DNA of 64,000 nt from Tyto alba (Eukaryota > Chordata > Aves > Strigiformes > Tytonidae), in contig NW_024881329.1 of assembly GCF_018691265.1 (NCBI RefSeq), forward strand, positions 124,001-188,000. Reading direction: 5' to 3'. Position 1 is the first letter of the stretch. Each line of letters begins with the position of its first letter. Positions 24,693-37,226 of the stretch are shown in pieces. The position numbers and the translations under genes were made by a program. A model generated the notes under the pieces. That model had not been told where the DNA came from. It worked only from the letters and a program-made list of their open reading frames with translations, and did no database searches.

Positions 24693-27600
24693 AAGGTTCA
24701 TAAAATTAGCAGCAACATCCATTACATATCTGTTCAGATTTCTGAGCTCTGTTGTAGGAAAACAGGAGAAGAAAGCAAACACTGTAAGTTTAGCTGAACT
24801 AAAATATATGAGATAGTAACAGATGAAACATATATCTGCTTATTAATGGTTCTGGCAATTACATGAATAAGGGATAGACACAGTATATTGTTTAGCTTCT
24901 TTTTAAAGGTAGTGTCATCATTTGCACATGTTGTGTTGTAGAAGATATTTAGCATCTTCTGTATTGTGAGAATCACAAAGACTGTGTCTACATGGAGACA
25001 CCTCATTCTTTTTAGAAGCCTGGTATGGGAGAGGGATAGGAACAGGTGCAGAAAGAAGCTGAATAGAATTTGTGGAGTAGAATGAATATTGTAGCATCAC
25101 ATATGACAGGTGTTGGAAAGAAGCTCTTTGAGGACAGCAAAGAAATGTTGATCTGATGCTGTGAATACTGCTGCTTCCCAGAGACAGTTATGAAAATTAT
25201 AAGGAGAGTTGTAAGCATTTAATTTACTTACATTTTCTCTTGCGCATAATGTAAGGAAAAAAAAAAAAAAAAAGATGAGCCATATCAGTAAGCCTTTAGC
25301 TTTCATAACTTTCAGACGTAACTTTAATGAGATAAAACGAAGATTCATCTTGGAACAAGCTGATTTAACACTTTCTGGTCTTTAAAGAGACTTGTGCAGT
25401 GGCGTTTATGGTAGTTACGTTCCGTTAACATTTTTCAGCATGAGGAGATGTTTGCAGCAAACAGCAGGGAAGCTTTGTTTTATTTAAAGCAGCTGATGTC
25501 TGTATTTTGGGCTGTAAATCTTCTTTTGATGTTCAGAAAGTTCATTGGTGTTGAACTCACCCTAAAGTTAAAGAAAAAAAAACCCCAAAAAATGTATACT
25601 CTCTGGACATTCTGCAGAAAGGAGTGCTTGGCATCTATGATTGATTTTCATAACCTAGGTGCTCTGAGGGCAAGATCTTTTCTCTAACATAAACAGGTGT
25701 TAGCTTTCAGTCTTACATGTGTACAGCAGCTGCTGCAGATATATATCTGTCTATCTTACAAGCCTGGAATATTGTTCTTGCTGATTCAGCCTTGAAAACA
25801 TGTACTCAGCTAGTCCCATACTAGAAGTTGAAAGTTTAACCTTGAATATTCTTCATAGGCCCAACTGAACTGTGGCACTTTCTTTCCACAACAGCAACCC
25901 AAGTGTAAGAGAGATGTTGCCCATGCAAGAAAATTGCTTTTCCATTATTTTGGTCTATTTTGTTTTAACCTTCCAGCAGCATCCCTATGCTGTAAGTCAA
26001 CAAAGTCAAAACCAGTCAAAACTGGTGTTCATTTTCTAGGGCTGGGTGAAATGGCATTGTGAACATCCTTTACTTTCCCATTTAAAGCTTTGTTACTGCC
26101 ATTAATCTTCTGGTAATGATTGCTTCTACAGGCATTATTCTGGGAAGATTCTGGAACTTATATTTAAAGTCCATTTCTAATACATGTGTGCTTAATCCCC
26201 TTTCTTGTACAAGAATTTTCCCTAAACTGTTGACCCAGCCTGCTGATCTTGTAATACTACCAATTTCTGATGTTTCTGAGAAGCAACTGAAGAAATAGGA
26301 ATTATGCTGAAGACTCCCAGGTCTCTTTTTTAGTACTACTCTAAATGCACTTTTGCCCTCATTAAAACAGTGGCAATATAATCTGTGTGGCCCCACTCCA
26401 GAAAAAGTGGAACCTTCATATTATGATGTTGCATTGTGAGACAGTGGTGCTGTATCTCCAGGCTGCCAGTTCCCAACAGCATAACTCTGCTTTGTACTCA
26501 CGGAGAGGGATTGTAGTGTCATAAACACTGAAGAAATTCTACTTGCCATAATACTGAAATTACTCTTTTTTTTCTGCCATCTGGCATCATCTCATGATGT
26601 CTGTATGCACTACTTGCATTATTTCACTGCATCTTTCTCTTGTCAGGGCTGCTCCTGTTCCCTGCTGTCATCCTGTTATAGTCACAATTCTTTTGGGTGT
26701 GGGAAAGGCACTGCACTGCAGCTGGCCTTTTCTCAACTCCAGATATACAGAAAGATCACAAAACTTTTGGTATGTTTTGGTTTTTTTTTTCCCAATAAAT
26801 TAATTGAGTTCTTAGAATACCGCTGGTTTTGGAGGGAGGGCAGTGCTGTGTACTTGATTACTTCTGTTCTTAGAGAATTCAAATTGTCACAGGCAGCAGA
26901 GACAGAATAATTTTGACCACTTTGAAAAATCCTGGCCTCTCTCTATTTTCCCTTACATTTCAGTTGGTGTACCAAAACAAGGAATGTATCCTCTGTAGTG
27001 TAAATGATCCTTTGGAGTTAGAACTATTTACACCAGCAAAGAAGGATTTTGATTTTAATATATTTATCTGTAGCTAGTATACTGGTAAATTATGTATATT
27101 TTTTCTTTAAAAATTACTTTTTAAAAACACACTGAAGTCCTCCAGCTTAAGCTTGTAATACTGTCCATCATTGTAAGAGGCATATCTCCTGCCATCTAGT
27201 GAAAATGAGAGAGAAAAACAATTCAGGAAAACCATTGCATCAACACAGCATCTAGTTCAAGACAACAGGTACTAGTGTATTCTGTGTATAAGAGGAAGAT
27301 TGGATCTGGGCAGAAGAATAATTGTGCAGGTTCTTGCTACAGAATGTCAGTGCTGACTTTAAAAGGCAGAGCTCTGGCCATGGCTCAGCTAACCTGATGG
27401 TTATTGCAGTAACCCTGAGTTGAGATTTGCATTGACCAGGCAATTAGATTAGATAGTTCAAATTCTTTGTGTAGGGTTTTCAGCAAAAAAATTACACAGC
27501 CCCTGGGTTCTGCTTATCACTATGGGACAAAAGATACTGTAGTCCTGTACAGCTTTTTGTGCTCATAGATCGAGATTCAGCCCACCTGACTTTAAACATG

Positions 27601-27707
27601 TCTATGGTTGGATATTTACATTAAGAGCACAAGCTCTTTCTGCCATCAGTGAAGGAGAGCAAAAGCAAGAGAGAGAGTCCTCCAAAGACCAAAAACTGAT
27701 TTGTGGA
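24693..27707. other. Intergenic, nothing recognised
   Basis: No supported gene or repeat beyond an A run near 25,256-25,273. Open frames of about 100 codons here (for example 26,605-26,910) look like chance. Confidence 0.5.
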
Positions 27708-28703
27708 TGTTGTGGTTTGAGATCAGAGGGCAACTGAGATCCACACAGCCACTCCCTGCCCACTTTCCCTCCTCCTGCAGCACTGGGAAGATAAAAATAA
27801 ACAAAGGCTTGGAATTTGAGATAGGACAGGGAGTGATAAGTCACCCATTATGGTCACAGTCAAAAGGCAGACTCATTAGAGGAAGAAAAAAAAGAACATA
27901 AATTCATTACAGACACTAACAATACTTAAGACACTGACTAGGACAGTGAGAAGCATTACCATATCTTGAGAACACCTTCCCCCCAACCCTCCCTTCATTC
28001 CCAGGCTCATCTCTGCTCCTCATATCTCTACCTCTTCCCTGCAGTGGCAGGGAATGGGGGGTGCATTGCATCTTCAGTGGGGGAGAATTCTGGAACTTCT
28101 TCCCCCTGCTCCCGGGTAGTCCCCTCTCACAGCAGACAGTCCTCCACAACTTTTCTCCGACTGGATTCCCTCCCACGGCTGCAGCCCTTCCCGAGCTGCT
28201 CCGGCGTGGGTCACCCCCGCACGCTGCAGTCCTCCCAGCGCTGAACTACAACAGCGGGGGCTGCTTCTTCCCACAGGATCCCAGCTGCCTTCAGGCACAG
28301 CCACCTTAATTTCACATGTGGGGCCCCTCCCAGGCCATAAATCAATGTCTGCTCCACTGTGGACTTCCATGGAGGGGGGGCAGGGGGCCGCCCTGCCGTC
28401 TCCCCACAGGATACAGGGGGGTCTCTGCTCCGGCACACCTCCCCCCTCCTTTCTTCCTCCGTTCCTCCACTGACCTTCGTGTTCACGCTGCTGCAGCAAC
28501 TCTTCCTCACCAGTCCGACTGCTCCTCACCACGTCCCTTCTTAAATACATTACCACAGAGGTGCAGCTGATGGGCTCAGTTTTGGTGCAGAGGTGGAGCT
28601 GACTTGGAGCTGAGGCAGATTCAGGAAGCTTCTCACAGTGGCCATGACTGTAGCCCCCTCCCCTGCTACCCCCAATCCCCACCACTCACTCAAAGCCAGG
28701 GCA
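27708..28703 (-). mobile_element. Solo LTR, ERVL-like, copy 2
   Basis: 996 bp, the same family and orientation as copy 1. On the + strand it begins TGTTGTGGTTTGAGA and ends AAAGCCAGGGCA. Flanks GTGGA (27,703-27,707) and CTGGA (28,704-28,708) match at 4 of 5 bases, consistent with an aged TSD. The poly(A) hexamer position reads AATGAA instead of AATAAA. It is shorter than copy 1 through internal deletions, including the segment after the TTTTCTCCGA block near 28,150. Confidence 0.88.
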
Positions 28704-31463
28704 CTGGACACATCTTTTTCTCTCTTTTCATTGATGGTTTCATCTCATCTTTGGATGGGATACATCATCCTCTGGAGGTCCTGCTTTTCTTCTGCCTGGA
28801 GAGGAAAATTGGACAAGGGGCTTAGACTAGATAACTGACTTCTATTTAGATAAAGATAGGCAAGATGAATTCCAGCCCTGCCTCAACTCTGTCATTTCAG
28901 ATGTGCAGTTAAATAGCACCCTTACTAGGCTTTGTGATGGAGTTACTTAAACCATGCATGTAGACCTTTTGGAGGGTGAAAAGTGCATAGCACAGGTCAA
29001 AGGATATTTCATATAAAACCTCATGTCTCAGTTTCTCTGTGTAGTATACTCAGCCAAATCATGATACCCTGCACTTTTCAAGCATCTTCACATTCTGTAC
29101 AGTGTTTAAAAGAGTGTAGATACAGATAGGGAAGAACATGAAAACTCTGAAAAATCAATTCTGGGAGCTTGAAATCAGCCCCGTGGTTTGGTGTGATTAG
29201 AAGATGTCTATTTTATGTTTTGGAGTTTTTTACCCTTGTGATGACACCCTCAGCAGTGTATGAACAGTAGAGTCATATTGAATAACCCAGAGTATATCTC
29301 CCAAAATCATTAAATGAGCAACAATTACAACATCCACCACAACTACTTATTGCCAGCTCTTTTTTATCTTCAGTGTGTGATAGTTCAGATCACTTCTTTG
29401 TCTGGTATGTTTTGGAGAATAATCTTGGTTTGCAGACAGTATTTACAGTGGTGATGAGGTCAAGGTAACTATTTATATGTGGTTATCTTATAACTAATGT
29501 AGGTTTGGAAAAGAATCACATGATTATGGTACCTAGCTATGAGTGGTCAGATGCTTTAGCTGTGATTTTATTTCTCTGAGTTGATTTAGTTTTGTGAATA
29601 TGTGAGATACTTCCTTTCAGGGAATTAAGAGGCATCATGTGCTGTTTACAGCTAAAGGTGTGAAAACATGCGATTCTTTGGCTGGAAAGCATATATAAGA
29701 GGAAAGTCTGCAATTTATATAATCTTATGCAAGGTAAAATTTGTATAAGTTTTATAGAGTTCTTTGGGGGAAGGTAGTGAGCATACTATTTCTTTTGTCA
29801 TATGGCTATTTTATGACAATAGGGAAGTAATTCATCATCATCAGGCTTGTAAAGAGAAGCAAAACTTGTAGCTGAGTGAGTTCTCTTGTGTAACCACTGT
29901 GTGTACGTTAATATGTAAATATAGCCTATTTACTGGTGCTATTTGATTGTAGAAAAAAGGTATGGTTCTTAAAAATTATCCCATGATTCTAAGATGGCAG
30001 GAAAATATGCAGGTAAGATTGTTGAATTTCACCTGAAATCTTTAATTCTTTGCAATTTTTGAATCATTAACACACATTTCTCTTACAAAATTATTTATTT
30101 CTTTTTTTTTTAATATCCTTGGATTTTCTGTTTTTTTAACCAGTGATCCGTATTTACAAACTTCAAGTCTATATGGAAACTTTTCAGATGAAGATGCAAA
30201 TGAGTTACTGAAGCAATAGCAAACTATAAAAGAATGTCACTGTGGTGTGCTTGGTAAATTTAGAACCCTAACAGAAATAGGTTTTATAGTAGTGCTAATA
30301 CTGCTGGAGAAGTCCGTATGGTTTTACTTCTTCAAGCATGGTCCTTTTTATCCAAGACATCAGTGTGACAAGGTTTTACATTAGGGCCTTGTGTTTTGTT
30401 TCAGTGGGCCCAATGCTGGGGTTCAGCTACAAATGTAATGCAAACTAGATGGATTAGGAAAGCAAAAGTAGTTTTTAATCCATCTCATTCCTTTGATTTT
30501 GGACTACCTGCTATTGCCCTGCACTAGTTTTCTGCCAGCACAGATTCAAAAGTGTGGAGAAGATAAAACTTGCTGCAATTCCATACAGCTATTCTGACAC
30601 CTGGAGTAACTGTGTAAGAATCATTTGCTACTCATCTTGCCTTTCACTGATCCAATAAGAGAGAGGCAGCTGGAATATGACATTAATGAGATCTCAGTGC
30701 TAGCCAAAGATTATCCTACTTTGAAGAATAATTCTGTGACTGGTTAAATTCACCTCAGGCCTATTGTGTATGCACCTCCAGAATATTTTGATTTCAAGCT
30801 GAACCCCTACAAGACCATTCTAGTAATGTCTCAACCTAGAATAAAATTTCTTAGGCAGGGCTGACTTCAGAAAGTAGGTACCAGGGGGAATATAGTATTA
30901 TAGCAATGACTCCTGTGTCATCAATCATTCTTTTAAATTGTTCCCGAGATATTGTATATAAATCCTTAAAGTCAAGGGTAGTTCAGATGTAGTCCACAAT
31001 CTCTAGAGCAAATGCCACCTGAATAATATCTGAAGATACTGAGTAGGTGTACTATTCTCTGTTCTTTAAGTACCTTATTATTTCAGATGTCTTGTTTTCA
31101 AATATATTTGTAGAGGGGCTGCCTACTCAGTGACATTCTGTTGTCAAACAGAAGCAAACCTCACATTCCACTCAATCATTACTCACAAGTGCTTGTCTTT
31201 TTCCAGCTATTTAATGTAGTAAGATGACTGCATACCATGTAGATTCCTCTAAGTACCAGCAAAAAGTAAACTACCTATTTACTAACTAGCCTTAAAAATC
31301 ATCAGAACTGGAGTTTAAAACCCTGCAATAAAATGCATAGTTCAGTTTGGAGGTAGGACAGGTCATTATGTTTGTTTATCTTTGAAAGGTTGAATACAAG
31401 CAGAAATATAAGATAAAAGGTATGTTCTAGCCATGTGCCATCAAACTGCCACATGAATTACAT
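28704..31463. other. Intergenic, nothing firmly recognised
   Basis: Near 29,060-29,150 the block tgcacttttcaagcatcttc followed by an acagataggga segment faintly resembles an old L2/MIR-type relic. An isolated exon-like stretch on the + strand at 30,143-30,220 is discussed as a finding. Nothing else was seen. Confidence 0.4.
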
Positions 31464-32870
31464 TTAATATTGTTGGATGCTTTCTCCATGAGAGCACATG
31501 TGAAGTAAATCTGTAGCTGAATGAAGTATTATGGCATAAACATAAAAAAATTCTGCTAAAAACAAATAATACAAATATGCTTACAAGAACTTTCTTATGG
31601 CCATTCTTATAGCATATATTTATTTATATATTTCATTTAGCACAGTTGTCATATCATAAACAATTTGATTAACATGCTTTGATTTTCTGTTATAGTTTAA
31701 ATATCTGTTAATGTTTTTAATGTCTTAGTCCAAATAAACGTATATCGTCATTGTTCACAGGACAAGTTTTTGAATATAACTTACAGCGTCCTTTGAGGTA
31801 TAGCACTGATTGTGGGCCCCAGCTTCTCAGTACAGCTTTAATCTGCAAGTTACAGAAAGAAAATAGGTATTATTTCACCAGAAATGAACCCACTCATATG
31901 TTAAAGACATTTTTAACAGGATGTTTACCTTTGGAGCACACCCAGTTTCAACTATAAGAAAAATCATGAAGATGGCACAGGCACGAAGCACAGCAATTTT
32001 TCTGAAAGAAAATAACAGTAATTCTTTTTTTTTTTTTTTTCCTGATGCATTTAATGAAAAGGAGCAGTGAGTATGATAAACATCTGTATGCATACACTGT
32101 AATCTTACCGTTCTATGCTGTCACTCCCTTCTCTCATCCAGATACTGTCAAAAATTTGCTTTGCAACTCTGTCACCTGTAAAGAGTCAAAGTAGCTGAAG
32201 ATCATAAAATACACAAACCTCGGTTCAGTTGGTCATGGTCCTTCCCAGCCGTCTGTCTCACAGGCAGCAATGTTTGCATGCAGATTAGTTTGTGAGAATT
32301 AGGTATAAAGTATTTACATTTTTTTGTGATTAAATCTAGAAATTTATGTGTCGGGCTCTTTTTTATCAGGGTAGTTAATGATAGTTGGCCCCAGGAGATC
32401 TGGAAACAGCCTGTACCTGAAAGAAAAAAAACACCACACAGTTGACTAAATGTCAAGCATTCTCAGTAGGTGGTGCATACATGTAATCTTCATCTTCATT
32501 CCTGTCTTCTACTACAACAAACTAGAAGATTTTTTTTTTTAAATGTCTCCTTTCTTAACTGACTCAATTTATTATGTGTGCATTTTTCTGACACATTCTT
32601 GTTTTCAGTTTTTATAAGTTATGCATTGTCATAGCATTTATATATCTGTAAAGATTTTATTTTACTTTTAGGTATTTTTCAATGCATTCACTGCAGACAT
32701 TATTTATGTTTATATTGCTCCCTGGCTTGTTATATAAAAATACATTCTTATTTCACTTTTTTGATATTCCGGTTTCAGGCCTTTGATAATTTGATTGCAA
32801 AAGCAATGGCTGTATGCATTTAAGTAACTATTATAATGGCAGGATTCATTAGGAAAGTAGCTTGTTTCTG
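31464..32870 (-). other. Candidate unrecognised spliced gene, six exon-like segments (unconfirmed)
   Basis: Segments in - strand order are 32,870-32,757, 32,416-32,318, 32,175-32,109, 32,001-31,929, 31,842-31,785 and 31,555-31,464. All five junctions keep one open frame of about 166 codons ending in TAA. The best-supported are the middle four: acceptors tttttttctttcag, gactctttacag, ttattttctttcag and gtaacttgcag, with donors gtaaat, gtaaga, gtaaac and gtaagt. Introns between them are only 142, 107 and 86 bp. Encoded pieces include DRVAKQIFDSIWMREGSD, KIAVLRACAIFMIFLIVE (a possible membrane helix) and VLRSWGPQSVLYLKGR. The outer two are weaker (donor gtgaaa on the first). No homologue is recognised and no start codon is identified. 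It could be a real small gene, a decayed pseudogene or chance. Confidence 0.25.
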
Positions 32871-34782
32871 CTAAAAGTGTCTCCATTGATCACATAAGAT
32901 CAATAATGGTAACTGTACTGTTATTGTTATGATTTCCAGATTTAATAATGATGAGATGAAAAAAAGCAAAAATTTGTTTAACATCTTACTCTTACAGAAC
33001 TCTACAAAATTAAAATTACTTTCAACCTCAAAAGAAAGGTTGCTTTTTTGTATACCCATATATGAAAATGAAACTAAGGGTTATAGCAATGTATTTTGTC
33101 CAGAGTAAAATAAAGCTAAGGGACAAGGAAGTTATAGTATCTCCGAGACTCCTGCTTTGCTGTTTGATATATTTGGAAGCACAGCCTGGAAGAATGAGAT
33201 TTGGTTATGACTGCAGGAACATGTTTTTCTCTCCAGTTCTCAAACACCATTGCCGATTCCTCATTTGCAGGAAGGCCGCTTCTCACTTTTCTAACCTTAA
33301 AAAGGGCTTTCCAATGGGTGTAAGTTTTGGTTCCCTCTTTTAACTTTTTGTAGTGCCAGAAGGAAGACCTTTCTTTACTATAAGATGAAGAAAATCAAAT
33401 CTGATTTTGTGTTGTTTTTTTTCTTTCCTGTTGTAGTTAAATTGAATTTAGAAAAGGCCTGAAAGATTAAAGGGAAGACAGGCCAATTTTCTCTCTAAAT
33501 TTTAACTTGCACAGTATTGAAATAACCAGTTTTATACCCTGTGGAAACAAACACTGAGATAGAGTTCTAAGATCTCAGAAGCTGTGTTACCGAGCAGTGG
33601 CTCATGACAACTGGTGAACTTAGAGATTGATTCACTGTGTTTGTGATTAGATACAGTTAGAGAAATTATGTGGAGTCTCAATGTGCATGGTATTTAGGCA
33701 TTTCTCTGCTCAGAGCTGCCTTTTGCCTGTATTGGATCCCATTATGCAGGACAATGAGGGAGAGAGAGAGGAGGTGAGCATGTTCAGCAGGTAGAGTTCC
33801 ACTGCAGTTGCATGCAGAGATGTGACAACCCGAAAGCTTCAACAGCACCTGTGCCCCTACTCTGCAGCTCAGTCAGTGGCTTCTGTTTCCACATAACCTG
33901 GCTAGAACTCAGAAAACTACTGCAGAGTTTGTGTTTAACAACCAACCGTGTTCTTGAACCCCCCCATAGAGACTCTCTTGTAATGTGGAGTTGAGCTAGC
34001 TGTCTGTTCCTCTTTTCCTGGCTTCCTCATCTATTCTCCACATCCAGAAAGCAGAAGCAGATACATCCCGATGCAGCAGAAACTCAATTTAAATATAATT
34101 TCTTGTGGTGAGGCAGAGGAGTGTTATTTTCAAATCCGTATCTGTTCAAAGACTAAATGTATCAATACATGTGTTCTTCTGTTCTCAAACTGGTAATATT
34201 TTAACAAACTGTAGTTGATGTTGTTTTTGTGTACAAGTCATTACAGTGCTTCTTAGGCTTTAACCAAATTATTTTCTTTATTGTCTGTTCAATTACAATC
34301 TCAGAGAGTTATTATCCACTGTGTGATAAATAACTTACTGAAACTGTTCCAAAGCAAATGTGTAGAGTGTTACAACTATTTACCACTTCAAACCAATGAT
34401 TTCATTTTAAAAGACCTGATTGCTTTATGGCTTCACCCCTTGCCTTAAGATTTTAAAGATATGTATATTAAGGGTTTTTTCTTTACCATTATGAGTGCTA
34501 CTTTAAACATATGCAAACTGTTGAACTGAAATCTGAGCTGCTCTTGTATTTCATGCAAAGCTTTGACTCTTGTGTTCTCAGGGCAGCAATTCTGAGTCAT
34601 CTGGCACACTATCCTGTGTTCTACAGTGGCTAGTTGCAGATACTTACAGAAAACTGCAAGGAAAAGAAACAAACTTCCGACTATCCTCTAAGCCTCAGGA
34701 GATTAAAGAATGTATCTAGGTAAGCATGTGTACTAATTCCTGATGAGTCTGTTTAATTACGTTTTAATCTGTTTATACAGTT
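32871..34782. other. Intergenic, nothing recognised
   Basis: AT-rich with short chance frames. A further start-containing exon for the candidate at 31.5-32.9 kb would be sought here on the - strand; none is convincing. Confidence 0.4.
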
Positions 34783-35141
34783 GTTGCAGTTTCTTGTGGT
34801 AATGAATTCTGTGATGAACTGTGTAATAATTTTTTTCCATTAGCTTGATTATAACTTGCCCTTCCTAACTTTTGCATTATGAGAAATGTGTCATTTCCTA
34901 TGCAACTTTTCTGTCTCCATTTGTGATTTTGTAGATCTATGTCAAATTCTAGTAATCTGTCTTTCTTCTAAACAGAAGACATATATTCCATTTCAATTAT
35001 TCTTCTAATGGAATCTATTCCATACTTGGCCTTCTCAGTACCTGTTTACCTCCACTGTTCCATTTCTTAGGTGAGGTGACCAGGCCTGCATAGTGTTAAG
35101 CAGTGATAAGCACATCAGATATGACCAAAGTGCCACAGAAT
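34783..35141 (-). repeat. Ancient CR1/L3-like LINE relic (reverse)
   Basis: Blocks in the order gtaatgaattctgtgatgaac, cttcctaacttttgcattatg, gattttgtagatctatgtca, tggaatctattccatacttg and ggtgaggtgaccaggcctgc match, by recall, the reverse complement of the RT 3' region of old amniote CR1/L3 LINEs (..TTATGAGAA..TTTATAGACCTCTATCA..GCTGTTCCATACC..GGGGTGACCAGAACTGCA). It is non-coding and decayed. Confidence 0.65.
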
Positions 35142-36164
35142 TTTTTTTTTTTTTGTCTCCTCCCCTTCCATTCTTTTCCAAATAATAATTCCTAAAAATC
35201 TTACAAGTAAAACAGCTTAAATCTGCATAGTAATATGTTCTTAGGGCATCAGTTGCCAGGGAAAGGCAAAGCTTACATTTCAAGTTGATTTGAATAGGTA
35301 CATATAGATTAAAGGATCTTGGTTTCAGAGGACAAATGCTTATCAAGTTGAGAAATTCACTCCTTAGGGCTTCACAATCTTCTTCTTGAAAGTTAAGTCT
35401 ATTGATGGATGTTTTTTATGTGTGTCTTAGCAAAGCAAAGGATTATCTCAGTTTTTAAGAAGACAGACAAGGGAATTGTTTCATTTGGCTTTTTTTTCAG
35501 ACAGAGGAAAGTATTGAAATGTGGAGATCATCACCGCAGAAAACTTGAGGTCTCATTTTTCATATTTAACAGCCATTGTTTTGTCCACAGATTGTAACTA
35601 GAAATAAATAAGCCATATGAAGAATCAAAATCAAACTTTTTTTTTTTTTCATCAGCCAGTCTGCTCAAGCTGTGAGATGTCTTCCATTCCTTGTCTGGAC
35701 TGTGTGGCATTAGTTATGTTTTCTTCAGTTATAACAGACTTTGAGAGGCATTCCTTTTCATGATTTGTCTGTCTCACTCCATTGATTTATGTGACATATG
35801 ATGTTAGACAAAAAAAAACACACAATGGTTTTAATGTTCATTGGTTCTTTGCAAAATTTGTATTGTTTACTGAGGATCAGATCATGCACATTATGTTTAA
35901 TATTCAAATGTTTACTCTTTGAGGGGATAAGTTAAAGGCTTTGTTTTAGACCACAGCTAAGAGAACTCATTGCAAGAGATATGGGATCCCACATTTAAGC
36001 ATGCTACTCATGTACTACTAGATATTACACTTGTTATAAAGATTAGAGGGGTACCTCTCCCTGAAGTGGTTAGCCTAAGATATCCATTTGCTTTATTTAC
36101 AGAAGCCTGTGCTGCACTAATGTGAATCATATTGGCAATGCAGTGTAATTACTTGTTCTCTCAT
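35142..36164. other. Intergenic, nothing recognised
   Basis: AT-rich with a T run near 35,637-35,649. It ends at the CTCAT target-site duplication of the next LTR. Confidence 0.5.
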
Positions 36165-37226
36165 TGTCCTGGGTTGAGTGAGTGGTGGGGTTTTTTTGGT
36201 AGCAGAGGAGGGGGCTATAGGGGTGGCCCCCTGTGAGAAGCTTCTCGAAACTCCCCCAGCTCCACGTCAGCTCCACTTCTGTTTGGGAAATTGAGCCAAT
36301 CAGCTGTGCCTCTGTGATAACATATTTAAGAAGGGACGTGGTGACGGGCAGTGGGACTTGTGAGGAGGAGTTGCTGCAGCTGCGTGAACACCAAGGTCAG
36401 TGGAGGAACGGAGGAAGAAAGGAGGGGGGAGGTGTGCCGGAGCAGAGACCCCCCTGTATCCTGTGGGGAGACGGCAGGGCGGCCCCCCCTGCCACCCATG
36501 GAGATCTACGGTGGAGCAGACATTGATTTATGGCCTGTGGTTTCTGTCTGAATGATCAGGGTGCTGTGCCTGAAGAAGGCCAGGGTCTTGTGGGAAAAGC
36601 TGTTGTAGTTCAGCACTGGGAGGATTGCAGCATGTGGGGGTGTCCCACGCCGGAGCAGCTCGGGAAGGGCTGCAGCCCCGGGGAGGGAATCCAGTTGGAG
36701 AAAGTTGGTGACCCACAATGGAGCAGTGTGGGGAACGCTGCAGCCCGTGGGAGGAACTCACATTGGAAAAAGTTTGTGGAGGGCTGTCTCCTGTGAGAGA
36801 GGTCCATGATGGAGCAGGAGGAAGAAGTTCCAGAAGCTCCCCCCATTGAAGATGGCAGAAGCAGCAACACTGCCTGCACCCCCCATTCCCTGCCGCTGCG
36901 CCACTGGGGGAGGAGGTAGAGATATCGGGAGCAGAGCTGAGCCCGGGAAGAAGGGAGGGGTGGGGGGAAGGTGTTCTCAAGATGTGGCAATGCTTCTCAC
37001 TGTCCTACTCTGTTATGTGTTGTTAGTGTCTGTAATAAATGTATGTTATTTTTTTCTTCCCCTAACGAGTCTGCCTTTCGCCCGCGACCATAAAGGGGGA
37101 TTTTTCCCCATCCCAGTCCTATCTCGAACCCCAAGCCTGGCTCTCTGTCCCTTCTTATTGCCAGAAGAGAAGGGAGAGAGAGTGACTGCGTGGTGGTTGG
37201 CTGCCGACCAGACTCAAACCACAACA
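36165..37226 (+). mobile_element. Solo LTR, ERVL-like, copy 3
   Basis: 1,062 bp, starting TGTCCTGGGTTGAGTG and ending CTCAAACCACAACA. An exact 5-bp TSD CTCAT lies at 36,160-36,164 and 37,227-37,231. A TATA-like TATTTAAG is at 36,323-36,330 and AATAAA at 37,034-37,039. By eye it is about 90% identical to copy 4 over the first 200 bases, with many of the differences at CpG sites. No retroviral coding region is attached. Confidence 0.92.

Noticed and set aside
28074..28685. 203-codon open frame on the minus strand, the longest in the window
   Set aside because: Entirely within solo LTR copy 2. Its composition is the same as the LTR shadows elsewhere, and no retroviral or host protein domain is recognisable.
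32450..32515. Minus-strand acidic tail-like frame ending DEDYMYAPPTENA-stop
   Set aside because: It lies within the putative intron of the 31.5-32.9 kb candidate, has a poor acceptor and no upstream partner in phase.
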